Made by a program: the position numbers and the translations under genes
The notes under the pieces: generated by a model
What the model saw: the letters and a program-made list of their open reading frames with translations, nothing else
What the model was told of the DNA's origin: nothing
Database searches by the model: none
In this document: positions 1 through 8,962 of the stretch, piece by piece
How positions within the stretch are numbered: position 1 is the stretch's first letter
Layout of the letters: each line of letters starts with the position of its first letter
Assembly (NCBI GenBank): GCA_966211675.1
Contig: CBIHPK010000005.1
Location: 1 to 64,000, forward strand
Direction: 5' to 3'
Source: SCUS01 sp966211675
GTDB lineage: Bacteria; Myxococcota_A; Polyangia; Polyangiales; Ga0077539
DNA: 64,000 bases

Positions 1-1
1 T

Positions 2-1792
2 GGAGAAGTCGCCGCGCGCGCCCTCGTGGGCCTCGTCCACGACGCGATGCCGGGGGTCCGCCTCGCGGCGCTCCGCGGGCTGCAGGAGCACCCCGACCCG
101 GCGACGGTCCCCCCCCTCGCCGCCCTCGCTCGCCCCGACCTCGCGACCTCGCTCGCGGGCCGGGACGAGGTCGCTCGCGCCGCCATCACCGCGCTCGGAG
201 GCATCGACTCCTCCGAGGCCCGCCGCGCCCTCCTCGACCTGGCCCTCGACCCGCGGGCGCCTCGATTCCGCGACGCGACCAGCGCCCTGCTGCTTCACGC
301 CGACCGGCTGCGCCCCGACGTCGGGGCGATCCTGCCGAGGGTGACCCGAGACAACGTCGAGGCGCTCTCCGAGCTGCTGGGCCGCATCGGTGGAGACCAG
401 GTAGCCGACGCCCTCCTCGACCTGCTGGGCCGCGAGCCCGCATCGTCCTCCCCCGGCCCCGTGCCCGGCGCGACCGCGGCGATGCACCGCGCCCTCGGCC
501 GCTCCGGCTCCGACCGCGCGCTGCGGGCGCTGCTGGAGCGGCTCACCGCCTCGCGAGCGTCCTGGTCGCTCCGCTCGCCCGGGTGCGCCCGGGGCGCCGT
601 CGACCCGTCGCTCCTCGAGGCCCTCTCGCTCTGGGCGGAGGCGCGCCACGGCCTCGACCCGCTGGCGATCGACCCGCTCGCCGAGGCGCTCGGGACCCTG
701 GACCTCTCGTGCCACCCGCAGTTCGCGACGATGCTCCGGCTGCTCGGGCTCACCGGCAACGACCGCGCGGCGCCAGCGCTGATCGCGGCGCTCCGGCACC
801 CCAGCGCGGCGATCCGCGTGGCGGCGGCCCAGGGCCTCGGACGGGCCCTCTCGCTGGCGGGTCTGGCTCCCCTCCTCGGGGCGATGTCCGACGGCGACGC
901 GAGCGTGCGCGCCGCGGCCGCGACGTCGCTGCGAGCGATGCCCGCGGACGCGCTCGTCCCCGCGCTGGTCGCCCGATGGCGCGACCCGTCGCCGGTCGAT
1001 CGCGGCGCGCTGCTCCTCGTCCTCGGTCACGCCCTCGCGGCCGGCGCGCTCCCGGGCCCGGTCCGCTCCGCGCACCTCCCGATGCTGCTCGACGCGGCCT
1101 CGCGCGGACCCTGGCGCACCCGCGCCGCCGGCGTGCGAGCGCTCGGCACCGTCGCGTCGTCCGGCGACCCCGCCGCGCTCCAGGCGCTCACCTCGCATGC
1201 CGCCGTCGCGTCCGATCCCCGCGTCTCCCTCGTGGCCATCGAGGCCCTCGGCAACCTGCCGTCCTCGACGGCCGCGAGCGCGACGCTCGTGGCGCAGCTC
1301 CATCCCTCGAGGGCGCTCGCCCCCAGGGCCGCGGCCGCCTGGGCCCTGCGCTCGGCGGCGCCAGGGTCCGTCGAGGCCCTGCGGTCCGCGATCGACGAGG
1401 CCCCCTCGCCCGTCGCTCACAACGCGCTCGCGGCCCTCTCCAGGGTCGACCCGGCTGCGATCGATCCCGCCCTTCGCGACGCCCTCCGCGCGAGCGCCCG
1501 GCGGATCGTCGACGCACGACCCGCAGCGCCCACCGGCGTCAACGCGTGCGCGCTGCTCGCCCGCCTCGGCGCGCCGTGCGCCGGGAGCGCGGCCGCCGTC
1601 TACGGAGACGCGACGAGCACCGACCTCCGGGTGCTCGACCCGGAGCGCCAGCCCTTCTCTCGCGCGGTGCTGCTGCGGCTCGGCGACGGCGTCACCGTGT
1701 GGAGCACGCCTGACGCGGACGGCTACCTCCGCGTGAGGGACACCGCGGCGGGGACGCTACAGGTCCTCGATCACTCGGACGACCCGCTGTAG
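2..1792 (+). CDS. HEAT-repeat protein, 5' end outside window
   Basis: The reading frame is open to the left edge, and the residues before the first possible start (GTG at 26) already belong to a HEAT-type helix, so the true start lies outside the window. About 590 residues are visible. They consist of degenerate two-helix repeats rich in Ala, Leu and Arg (for example IRVAAAQGLG and VRAAAATSLR), typical of PBS-lyase/HEAT scaffolds that bind proteins. The last 60 residues lack the repeat pattern and look like a small beta domain (VLLRLGDGVTVWSTPDADG). No catalytic motif is seen. It converges on the next gene with 13 nt between stop codons. A scaffold role is inferred only from the repeat class. 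Confidence 0.75.
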   Translation, partial: GEVAARALVGLVHDAMPGVRLAALRGLQEHPDPATVPPLAALARPDLATSLAGRDEVARAAITALGGIDSSEARRALLDLALDPRAPRFRDATSALLLHADRLRPDVGAILPRVTRDNVEALSELLGRIGGDQVADALLDLLGREPASSSPGPVPGATAAMHRALGRSGSDRALRALLERLTASRASWSLRSPGCARGAVDPSLLEALSLWAEARHGLDPLAIDPLAEALGTLDLSCHPQFATMLRLLGLTGNDRAAPALIAALRHPSAAIRVAAAQGLGRALSLAGLAPLLGAMSDGDASVRAAAATSLRAMPADALVPALVARWRDPSPVDRGALLLVLGHALAAGALPGPVRSAHLPMLLDAASRGPWRTRAAGVRALGTVASSGDPAALQALTSHAAVASDPRVSLVAIEALGNLPSSTAASATLVAQLHPSRALAPRAAAAWALRSAAPGSVEALRSAIDEAPSPVAHNALAALSRVDPAAIDPALRDALRASARRIVDARPAAPTGVNACALLARLGAPCAGSAAAVYGDATSTDLRVLDPERQPFSRAVLLRLGDGVTVWSTPDADGYLRVRDTAAGTLQVLDHSDDPL

Positions 1793-1805
1793 TCGGCAAC
1801 CGCGA

Positions 1806-2648
1806 TCAGAAGAGCTCGAGGTACATGGCCCAGGTGAGGGTCGCGAAGGTGGCGTAGCCGACGCCCGTGTGGATGGTGCGAAACGCCCGGCCCACGTCGG
1901 GGTTGCTCACGCGAGCGCCGATGATGCCCAGGATCGGCATCAGGATCATGCCCGCCCCATGGACCCACGCGAGCGCCTTGTGCAGCCGCAGGGTGCTCGC
2001 CGCGCGGTCGTCGCCAACGGCGGCGTTGTCCGGGTCGGGCGCCGCGATCGCGAGGATGCCCGCCGTGGTGTAGAGCCCGGTGGTCAGGAAGGCCGAGGCC
2101 TCGTGCAGCGTCCCGAGCAGGCTCGACCCGCAGCCGAAGGCGCTCGGGTCGGTGGCGCACGCGCCGTCGCCAAACCACGTGGGGCGGTTGATGGCGAGGA
2201 TGGTCCCGAGCGCCTCGGTGACCACGAGCGAGCTCCACGCCGCGATGCCGAACGCGCGGTGCGTGCGCAGCAGCGAGGCGCGCCGGTGCATCAGGTAGCG
2301 GGCCTGCCGGTCGGACTCGCGGCAGGTCTCGCAGTCGATGTCGCAGCTCTCGCAGGTGGAGGCCTCCGGCCTCGCGGGCGTCTCGGTCGCGGGCGAGGTC
2401 GCCGCGGCGGCGGGCGTCGCGGGGGTCGCGTCGGTGGCGCGCGTCGCGGCCTGCGCGAGCCAGCGGTTGCGGCGCTGCAGACCGCCGTCGAGGCCGTAGC
2501 GGGTGACCCGCAGCCCGACGTCCATCGACCACGCGGAGGGCGCCGCGGCCTCACCCTGGAGGGTGAGCGCGGCCGGGAGCGCCTCCACCGTGCGGAGCTG
2601 CCCCGCCCCCGACAGCGCAACCAGGAACAACGCAGCTGAACCGATCAT
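1806..2648 (-). CDS. Secreted/inner-membrane protein with four histidine-bearing helices (cytochrome b561-like)
   Basis: This 280-residue protein has a signal-like N-terminus (MIGSAALFLVALSGAG), an Ala/Thr/Pro-rich linker (about 75-100) and a short Cys cluster (CESCDIDCETC, about 102-112). About four hydrophobic helices follow, each starting near a His (RTHRAFG, LHEASAF, LHKALAWVHGAG, IHTGVGY). Paired helix His residues are the usual axial ligands in b-type cytochromes, so heme binding is plausible but inferred. Family assignment is not certain. The ATG at 2648 was chosen because GGAGGT lies 8 nt upstream; an ATG at 2690 would precede the signal sequence. The gene stands alone, downstream of nothing in the same direction except the HMG-CoA lyase gene. 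Confidence 0.6.
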   Translation of the reverse strand: MIGSAALFLVALSGAGQLRTVEALPAALTLQGEAAAPSAWSMDVGLRVTRYGLDGGLQRRNRWLAQAATRATDATPATPAAAATSPATETPARPEASTCESCDIDCETCRESDRQARYLMHRRASLLRTHRAFGIAAWSSLVVTEALGTILAINRPTWFGDGACATDPSAFGCGSSLLGTLHEASAFLTTGLYTTAGILAIAAPDPDNAAVGDDRAASTLRLHKALAWVHGAGMILMPILGIIGARVSNPDVGRAFRTIHTGVGYATFATLTWAMYLELF

Positions 2649-2726
2649 GGGATTGGACCTCCGCTCCTTCGTGTGGCGCGAGGAGGCCACAGCGAGCGGG
2701 TGCCGCTCAAGAGCTTTCCCCGAGAA

Positions 2727-3653
2727 TCAGCGGCGGAGCGCGCGCACGCCGGCCTTGTGCACCTTGCCCGGCAGCTCGCGCCCCACGACCGCCGAGGCGA
2801 CCCTCCCGGCCTCGACGAGCTTGTCCAGGTCGATGCCGGTCTTGATGCCCATGCCGTGGAGCGTGAAGACGAGGTCCTCGGTGGCGAGGTTGCCCGCGGC
2901 GCCGGGCGCGTAGGGGCAGCCGCCGAGGCCGCCGACGGAGGCGTCGAAGGTGCGCACCCCGAGCTCGAGGCCGACGATGACGTTGGAGAGCGCGGTGCCG
3001 CGCGTGTCGTGGAAGTGCAGCGCCAGCTGCTGCGCCGGAAACTCCCGCAGGAACATCTCCACGATGCGCTTGGTCTGCAGCGGCGTCCCGATGCCGATGG
3101 TGTCGCCGAGGGAGACCTCGTAGCAGCCCATCTCCAGCAGCGCGCGGGCGATCTCGACGCCCTTCTCCGGGTCCACCGCGCCCTCGTAGGGGCAGCCCCA
3201 GAGCGTCGAGAGGTAGCCCCGCACGCGGCGCCCCGCGGCCAGCGCCGTCGGGACCATCTCGCGAAACACCGCGAGCGTCTGCGCCACGGACTTGTTCACG
3301 TTCTTGCGGTTGTGCGTCTCGCTCACGGAGAGGAAGACCGCCACCTCGCCGAGCTCCGTCGCGAGCGCCCGGTCAAGGCCCTGCTGGTTGGGGCAGAGCG
3401 CCGAGAAGCTCACGCCCGGCGGGTGACCGAGCAGCCGGCAAAGCTCCACCGCGTCGGCGAGCTGCGGCACCCACTTGGGCGACACGAAGCTGGTCACCTC
3501 GAGGCGCTTCAGCCCGGCGGCGACGAGCGCCTCGATGAGCCTCACCTTCGCGGGCGTCGGCACCGTGACGGCTTCATTCTGCAGCCCGTCGCGCGGCGAC
3601 ACCTCGTAGACGGACACGGCATCGGGCAGCGACTCGAAGAGCGTGGATGACAT
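2727..3653 (-). CDS. mvaB: Hydroxymethylglutaryl-CoA lyase
   Basis: HMG-CoA lyase splits HMG-CoA into acetyl-CoA and acetoacetate in leucine catabolism and ketone metabolism. The 308-residue product is a complete TIM-barrel HMGL-like protein. The N-terminal metal and catalytic dipeptide Arg21-Asp22 sits in SPRDGLQNE, the metal-binding His213 and His215 sit in ALHFHDTRG, and the catalytic-loop Cys246 with Asn255 lies in GGLGGCPYAPGAAGN. That Cys signature separates HMG-CoA lyase from isopropylmalate and homocitrate synthases. ATG 3653 gives the family's normal length, and the reading frame upstream of it has no family similarity. It is divergent from thrS. Myxobacteria also use HMG-CoA chemistry in isovalerate metabolism, but no partner gene is adjacent. 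Confidence 0.92.
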   Translation of the reverse strand: MSSTLFESLPDAVSVYEVSPRDGLQNEAVTVPTPAKVRLIEALVAAGLKRLEVTSFVSPKWVPQLADAVELCRLLGHPPGVSFSALCPNQQGLDRALATELGEVAVFLSVSETHNRKNVNKSVAQTLAVFREMVPTALAAGRRVRGYLSTLWGCPYEGAVDPEKGVEIARALLEMGCYEVSLGDTIGIGTPLQTKRIVEMFLREFPAQQLALHFHDTRGTALSNVIVGLELGVRTFDASVGGLGGCPYAPGAAGNLATEDLVFTLHGMGIKTGIDLDKLVEAGRVASAVVGRELPGKVHKAGVRALRR

Positions 3654-3699
3654 ACGACCCGGGCATCGTACCCCTTTCCCGAGGCCGCGACCCGCTCGC

Positions 3700-3729
3700 T
3701 TGACGCACCGGATCGCGGGTGCGTACACC
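3700..3729 (+). promoter_or_regulatory. Candidate sigma70-type promoter for thrS
   Basis: TTGACG (3700-3705) and TACACC (3724-3729) are separated by 18 nt, leaving a leader of about 50 nt before the thrS ATG. The -35 box is near consensus, the -10 box is weak. The same -35 and spacing occur upstream of rplV. Confidence 0.4.
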
Positions 3730-3783
3730 GTGCGTCGCTCGCCGCGGGGAATCGGCCCCGCGCTGGCGCCCGAACGACAGGTC

Positions 3784-5763
3784 ATGAAGGTCACCGCAGG
3801 ACAGCTCCTCAAGGATCGAAACCGCCTCCCCCCGAACGCGGTCGCCGCGCTGGTCGACGGGCGCACCGTCGACCTGCACACGCCCGTGGAGGCGACCGAG
3901 ACCACCGAGGTGAAGCCCATCCTCGCCGATGACCCGCGCGCGCTGCCGATCATCCGGCACTCGACGGCGCACGTGATGGCCGACGCGGTGCAGCGGCTCT
4001 TCCCGGGCACGAAGGTCACCATCGGCCCGAGCATCGACAGCGGCTTCTATTACGACTTCGACCGCCCCGACGGGCGCTTCACCGAGGACGACCTCGGGCG
4101 CATCGAGGCGACCATGAAGGAGATCGCCGCCGGCGACACGCCCTTCGTGCGCGGCGTGATGAGCCGCGACGAGGCGCGCGAGAAGCTCACGAAGATGGGC
4201 GAGACCTACAAGGTCGAGATCCTCGACGGCATCCCCGCGGGCGAGGACATCTCGTTCTACCAGCACGGCCACTGGATCGACCTCTGCGAGGGCCCGCACG
4301 TCCCGAGCACCCGCTTCCTCGGCGCGGTGAAGCTCACCTCCGTCGCGGGCGCGTACTGGCGCGGCGACGAGCGGCGGCCGATGCTCCAGCGCATCTACGG
4401 CACCGCCTTCCCGACGCAGAAGGCGCTCGACGCGCACATGCGCCAGCTCGAGGAGGCCAAGGCCCGCGACCACCGCAAGCTGGGCAAGGACCTCAAGTTG
4501 TTCATGTTTCACGAGTGGGCGCCGGCCTCGCCCTTCTTCCTGCCGCGCGGGGCGCACCTCTACAACGCGCTCATCGCGTACATGCGCGACCAGTACGCGC
4601 GCCGCGGGTACTCCGAGGTCATCACCCCGCAGATCTTCGACAAGGCCCTCTGGGAGACCTCCGGGCACTGGGAGAACTACCGGGACAACATGTTCCTGGC
4701 GCTGGGCACCGACGCGCTCGAGCCCACCCGAGAGGGCCACGGCGTCCCCATGAGCCAGGTGTTCACCCTCGACGAGAAGGTCACCGCCGCGCTCGCCTCG
4801 GTGAGCTCGGGCTACATCTGCGGCTGCAAGGCGATGAACTGCCCGTCGCACTGCCTGATGTTCGCGGCCGATCGCAAGTCGTACCGCGACCTCCCCCTGC
4901 GCATGGCGGACTTCGGTCGGCTGCACCGCTACGAGCGCTCCGGCGTCACGCACGGGCTCTCGCGCGTCCGCACCTTCTCGCAGGACGACGCCCACATCTT
5001 CTGCACCGAGGAGCAGATGCCCGCGGAGATCGGCGCGTTCTTCGACCTGCTCGACGAGGTCTACCGCGACCTCGGCATGACCGACGTGAAGATCATGCTC
5101 GCGACGCGCCCCGACAGCGGCTACCTCGGCACCGTCGAGTCCTGGGAGCGCGCGGAGAAGATCCTCGGCGACGCGGTGCTCGCCAAGGGCCGCACCTTCG
5201 AGATCGCCAAGGGCGAAGGCGCCTTCTACGGGCCGAAGCTGGAGTTCCACATCACCGACGCCATCGGCCGCTCGTGGCAGCTCGGCACGCTCCAGGTCGA
5301 CCCCAACCTCCCGGAGCGCTTCGACCTCTCGTACATCGGCGCCGACAACACCGCGCACCGCCCGGTGATGCTGCACCGCGCGGTGCTGGGCTCGCTCGAG
5401 CGCTTCCTCTCGCTCTACATCGAGCACACGGCGGGCTGGTTCCCGGCGTGGCTCTCGCCCGAGCAGATCGTGCTGGTCACCGTCTCCGACAAGCACCTGG
5501 AGTTCGCCGAGTCGCTCGCCGCCCGCATGCGCCTGGCGGGCCTGCGCGTCGAGGTCGACCCGAGCAACGAGAAGCTCACCGCGAAGATCCGCAACGCCTC
5601 GCTGCTGCGCCCGCCGTACATCGGCGTCATCGGCGACAAGGAGGTCGAGTCCGACGGCGCGACGCTCCGCAAGGGCCGCACGGACCTCGGCTTCCTCCCC
5701 GCCGCCGAGCTCATCGCGAAGCTCCGCGCGGAGTCCGTCGCCCCCTCCCGCGCCCCCGCCTGA
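3784..5763 (+). CDS. thrS: Threonyl-tRNA synthetase
   Basis: ThrRS charges tRNA-Thr in the cytoplasm. The 659-residue product shows all expected modules. A short degenerate TGS-like segment spans about 1-48. The editing domain has the HxxxH motif His59/His63 and CEGPH at 168-172. The class II catalytic core has zinc ligand Cys353 in AMNCPSH, the TFSQDDAHIF motif and a zinc His in RPVMLHRAVLGS. The C-terminal anticodon-binding domain contains VEVDPSNEKLTAKIRNA. Compared with the E. coli enzyme there is an extra segment of roughly 35 residues (about 305-345) between ENYRDNMF and the zinc Cys. The ATG at 3784 begins the TGS-like domain. It is monocistronic, between divergent mvaB and a convergent PilZ gene. 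Confidence 0.96.
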   Translation: MKVTAGQLLKDRNRLPPNAVAALVDGRTVDLHTPVEATETTEVKPILADDPRALPIIRHSTAHVMADAVQRLFPGTKVTIGPSIDSGFYYDFDRPDGRFTEDDLGRIEATMKEIAAGDTPFVRGVMSRDEAREKLTKMGETYKVEILDGIPAGEDISFYQHGHWIDLCEGPHVPSTRFLGAVKLTSVAGAYWRGDERRPMLQRIYGTAFPTQKALDAHMRQLEEAKARDHRKLGKDLKLFMFHEWAPASPFFLPRGAHLYNALIAYMRDQYARRGYSEVITPQIFDKALWETSGHWENYRDNMFLALGTDALEPTREGHGVPMSQVFTLDEKVTAALASVSSGYICGCKAMNCPSHCLMFAADRKSYRDLPLRMADFGRLHRYERSGVTHGLSRVRTFSQDDAHIFCTEEQMPAEIGAFFDLLDEVYRDLGMTDVKIMLATRPDSGYLGTVESWERAEKILGDAVLAKGRTFEIAKGEGAFYGPKLEFHITDAIGRSWQLGTLQVDPNLPERFDLSYIGADNTAHRPVMLHRAVLGSLERFLSLYIEHTAGWFPAWLSPEQIVLVTVSDKHLEFAESLAARMRLAGLRVEVDPSNEKLTAKIRNASLLRPPYIGVIGDKEVESDGATLRKGRTDLGFLPAAELIAKLRAESVAPSRAPA

Positions 5764-5792
5764 TCCATCCCCCATCGCACGACGCGACATCG

Positions 5793-5822
5793 CGCCTGCG
5801 GCCTCTTCGGGGGTCGCAGGCG
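5793..5822. terminator. Hairpin between convergent thrS and PilZ genes
   Basis: The arms CGCCTGCG (5793-5800) and CGCAGGCG (5815-5822) are perfectly complementary. The stem continues inward for three more pairs (one G-T), leaving an 8-nt loop. There is no T-run on either side, so it is at best an unconventional bidirectional terminator. It is the only convergent junction in the window with room for one. Confidence 0.45.
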
Positions 5823-5860
5823 GGCGATGGCCGTCGCGCGCTCGCCGAGCGCTCGGAGGC

Positions 5861-6286
5861 TCAGGCGTCGTCGGGCAGGTAGGCGATCGCGTGCACGAGG
5901 GCCACCAGGCGCTCGCGCTGCTCGGGCGAGAGGTTGGTGAAGCGCACGCCGAAGCCGGGGTTGAGGTTCTCCCCGTGCGGCCGGTAGGGGTTGATCCAGG
6001 CGACGACCCCTTCGATGTCCATCGGCTCCTCGCCGGGCACCGAGAACTGCAGCCGCACCGGGCGGTCGAGGTCCGGCGGCGTCTGGCTGTGGATGAAGAT
6101 CCCCATCTCGGAGATGTTGGTGATGTACGAGTAGAGGAAATTGTCGCCGTCGTTGCAGTCGACCTGCCAGTTGGCCACGTCGACGCGCACGAACGAGCGC
6201 CGCTCCATGCCGTCCGGGGGGATCGACATGCGCGACGGACGCTCGCCTGGAAGCCCGCCGTCCCCGTCCTTCTTGTCGCCGTTCAT
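5861..6286 (-). CDS. PilZ-domain protein
   Basis: This 141-residue cytoplasmic protein is a single PilZ domain. The N-terminal Arg motif is ERRSFVRVDV (28-37), followed by the central NISEMGIFI and the closing GFGVRFTNL. Canonical cyclic-di-GMP receptors have RxxxR and D/NxSxxG. Here the pattern is RRSFVR with NISEMG, so nucleotide binding is possible. It closely resembles the small stand-alone PilZ proteins common in Myxococcota. It starts 7 nt after the glycosyltransferase gene upstream, so the two are co-transcribed. This suggests, as inference, control of glycan export or synthesis by cyclic-di-GMP. Confidence 0.85.
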   Translation of the reverse strand: MNGDKKDGDGGLPGERPSRMSIPPDGMERRSFVRVDVANWQVDCNDGDNFLYSYITNISEMGIFIHSQTPPDLDRPVRLQFSVPGEEPMDIEGVVAWINPYRPHGENLNPGFGVRFTNLSPEQRERLVALVHAIAYLPDDA

Positions 6287-6293
6287 GATCGCC

Positions 6294-8843
6294 TCACCGT
6301 ACGTTCACCCGGGCGACGACGACGCGGTTGTCGCGGTCGTGGTCGCCGCCCTCCAGCCGCATGCGATCGCCGCCGTCGAAGAAGCCCAGAAACACCGTGT
6401 AGACCCCGGGGCGGTACGTCAGTGGGACGTTCACCGTGATCTGGTCGTTGATGTAGTCGCCGTTCTGCCAGTGCCGCGTGGGGTACCGGCCGCCGACGCC
6501 CTCGTGGTCGCCGTTGATGCGCGGCCCCTGCCCGTCGGTGTGCACGAAGAGCTGCCAGTTGCGCGTCGCGTCGGCGATCACGTGGAAGTGGAAGGTGACC
6601 TTGAAGGACCCGCCGAGCGGCACGTAGCTCAGGCCGTTGGAGTCGAGGTCATAGCCGATGTACTCGTAGGTGTTCTCGAACACCGACGGCTCGCGCGCGG
6701 GGTGGCGCATGCGCGGGCGCTCGGACTGCACCCACGGCTCCAGCGGGTTGCGGTTGGGGCGCCCCTCGAGGTCGCTCACCGCGACGAAGAGGTTGCTGTT
6801 GCTCGCGTCGGCGATGGGGATGTTCTGGTGCCGCTCGTGGCGGTACGCACGGTTGAGCGCCGGGAAGACGTCGTTGCCCAGCACGAGGAAGCTGCGGCGC
6901 GAGCCGGTCAGCCAGCGCACGGCCTCGTCTTCGGTGCGGAGCGTCTCGGGCACCACCTGCGTGTAGTACCGGGTGGCCGGATCGTCACTCGGCCCGCCGA
7001 AGCGGGCGATGGGCTCGTCGCCGTGGCGCAGCGAGCGGATCACCGCCCACACGCCGCGCGGGGACATGTGCTCCGAGAGCGAGACCATGAAGCCCTGCGT
7101 GTAGATGAGCGAGACCACGAGCGCCGCGACCGGCACCCACGCGACGCGCGAGCCGAGCACCCGGTTCACCGGGTTCTCCACGCGGCCGAGCCAGGCGAAG
7201 AGGTTCCAGACGGCGATGAAGGCGAAGACGCCGGCGACGACGCCGACCGGCGCGGCGGCCAGCGCGGTCATGGCCTCGCGCCCCGGCGTCGTCAGCGACG
7301 GCACCGAGCGGACGCTCAGCCCGACGATGACGCAGGCCAGCGCCAGCACGGCGAAGAGGCCGCGGAGGTTGGCGAGGAGGAAGGTGCCCACCGCGGGTCG
7401 GCCGCGATCGGCCGTCTCGGAGACCATCGCCTCCTTGGCGTCGCGCTCGACGTCGAGCATCCACGCGTACGGTCGGCCCCACGCGAAGGCCCCGACGCGG
7501 CCGGTGCCCTGGAAGAGCACCAGCGCCGAGAGCGCGAGGAAGATCCCCGTCTCGATGATGTGGAAGCCCTCCGCGGGAAGCGGCGGCACCTCCCCGTGCG
7601 CGGCGCGCGCGGCCCGCACGTTGGCGGTCCACTCGCTGAACTTGATGGCGAAGCCGGTCGGGAAGGCCGGGCCCCCGTCGGGCAGCCCGAGCGCCGCGTA
7701 GGCGGCCTTCGGAAACTGCAGGAAATCGCGCAGCATCAGCACCGTGAGCAGCGAGGCCGCGACCGCCACGGTGCGCCACGGGGTGCGCTCGCGCTCGGCG
7801 TCGCGGAGCAGCACCGCGAGCCCGAGGGCGATGGGCGCCACCTGCACGAAGGCGCTGATGCCGAAGAGCTGCATGTGGAAGGTCTGCAGCGCGAAGCCGA
7901 GCGCGATGGCCAGGAAGGCCGTGAGGCGCATCCCCGCCTCGCGCCACGCGTCGGACTCCCTCGCCTCGTCCTCCGGGAGCGTCGGATCGCTCTCCCCCGC
8001 GGGCACCTGCGACGGCGGGCTTACCAGCCGGAGTAATCCGAAGGGCACCAGGCCGGTCCACGGGAAGGTGCCGTGCGCGATCTGCTCGAAGAAGACCTCG
8101 AAGGTCTGCCACTGCGTGGGGATCGACGACTGCGGCGACGCCCCGACCCAGCCCGAGTATCCGCTCAGCTCCCGCGAGGCCACGCGCACGCACACGATGG
8201 CGAGCGCGGCGGCCACGGCGAAGGACACGGCGCTGGTGAGCCGCGTGAGCCGCGACTCCGCCCCGAAGCGCAGGAGCCCCGCGAGCCCCACCGCGCCGAG
8301 GATCGGCACGAGCATCACCCCGGCCGCGAGCACCCCGAGGAGCAGCCCCAGCGCCGCGAGCACCGCGCCGCCGATCTGCCAGCGCTGGCCACGCCCCCAG
8401 AGCAGGAGCACGAAGCCCGCGAGCGCCAGCGTCGACGCGCTCTGCGCCACGCCGCCGCCGAACATCTGCCGGGCGTTCATGAAGACGAGGGGGATGGTGG
8501 CGTAGGTGATGCCGACGTAGGCCGCGAGCCGTCGGTCGCCCGCGCCCCGCGCCGCGGCCATCAGCGCGCACGCCGAGGCGAACGCGAGCAGCGCGGTGGG
8601 GAGCCGGCCCCAGAGCTCGGACACGCCACCGAGCCGGAAGCCCAGCGCCACGGCGCCGATCTGGCCGGGCGGGCGATCGAAGGCGACGGGCCGTCCGGCG
8701 ATGAGCTCACGCGCGAGGTCGGCGACGTGGATCTCCGCCGGCTGCCAGATGCCGAAGCGCTGAAGGCCGAAGAGCAGGACGAGCACCGCTGCGGTGATCG
8801 ACACGAGGTAGGCGACCCAGCGGTCGCTGGCGGTGTTCTTCAT
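6294..8843 (-). CDS. GT39-type membrane glycosyltransferase with C-terminal beta-sandwich
   Basis: The 849-residue protein starts with an N-terminal helix (YLVSITAAVLVLLFG). The loop behind it bears WQPAEIHVADLAREL, in the position of the acidic first loop of GT-C/PMT enzymes. Many further hydrophobic helices extend to about residue 640. The C-terminal 200 residues are soluble and beta-rich (YEYIGYDLDSNGLSYV, LTYRPGVYTVFLGF) and look like a carbohydrate-binding or periplasmic beta-sandwich. GT39 enzymes transfer sugars from lipid-linked donors on the periplasmic face; the donor and acceptor here are unknown. GAGG 5 nt before ATG 8843 fixes the start. It is the first gene of a two-gene unit with PilZ. 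Confidence 0.75.
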   Translation of the reverse strand: MKNTASDRWVAYLVSITAAVLVLLFGLQRFGIWQPAEIHVADLARELIAGRPVAFDRPPGQIGAVALGFRLGGVSELWGRLPTALLAFASACALMAAARGAGDRRLAAYVGITYATIPLVFMNARQMFGGGVAQSASTLALAGFVLLLWGRGQRWQIGGAVLAALGLLLGVLAAGVMLVPILGAVGLAGLLRFGAESRLTRLTSAVSFAVAAALAIVCVRVASRELSGYSGWVGASPQSSIPTQWQTFEVFFEQIAHGTFPWTGLVPFGLLRLVSPPSQVPAGESDPTLPEDEARESDAWREAGMRLTAFLAIALGFALQTFHMQLFGISAFVQVAPIALGLAVLLRDAERERTPWRTVAVAASLLTVLMLRDFLQFPKAAYAALGLPDGGPAFPTGFAIKFSEWTANVRAARAAHGEVPPLPAEGFHIIETGIFLALSALVLFQGTGRVGAFAWGRPYAWMLDVERDAKEAMVSETADRGRPAVGTFLLANLRGLFAVLALACVIVGLSVRSVPSLTTPGREAMTALAAAPVGVVAGVFAFIAVWNLFAWLGRVENPVNRVLGSRVAWVPVAALVVSLIYTQGFMVSLSEHMSPRGVWAVIRSLRHGDEPIARFGGPSDDPATRYYTQVVPETLRTEDEAVRWLTGSRRSFLVLGNDVFPALNRAYRHERHQNIPIADASNSNLFVAVSDLEGRPNRNPLEPWVQSERPRMRHPAREPSVFENTYEYIGYDLDSNGLSYVPLGGSFKVTFHFHVIADATRNWQLFVHTDGQGPRINGDHEGVGGRYPTRHWQNGDYINDQITVNVPLTYRPGVYTVFLGFFDGGDRMRLEGGDHDRDNRVVVARVNVR

Positions 8844-8962
8844 GGGTCCTCGATGGGGCGAAATCGCGCGCACACTAGTTCACCCCCGACGGCGAACACA
8901 ACCGCCGCCCCGACCCGCCGGGCGACCGGTCGTTCCGCCGCGCGGGATGCCTTCGGCCCACG

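Noticed and set aside
3574..5790. Long open frame (738 codons) on the strand opposite thrS
   Set aside because: It is antisense to a fully conserved thrS and has biased composition from high GC. No motif is visible. Similar long antisense frames lie opposite other genes (6141-8036, 27066-29369, 30843-33581, 48782-51103) and are rejected for the same reason.
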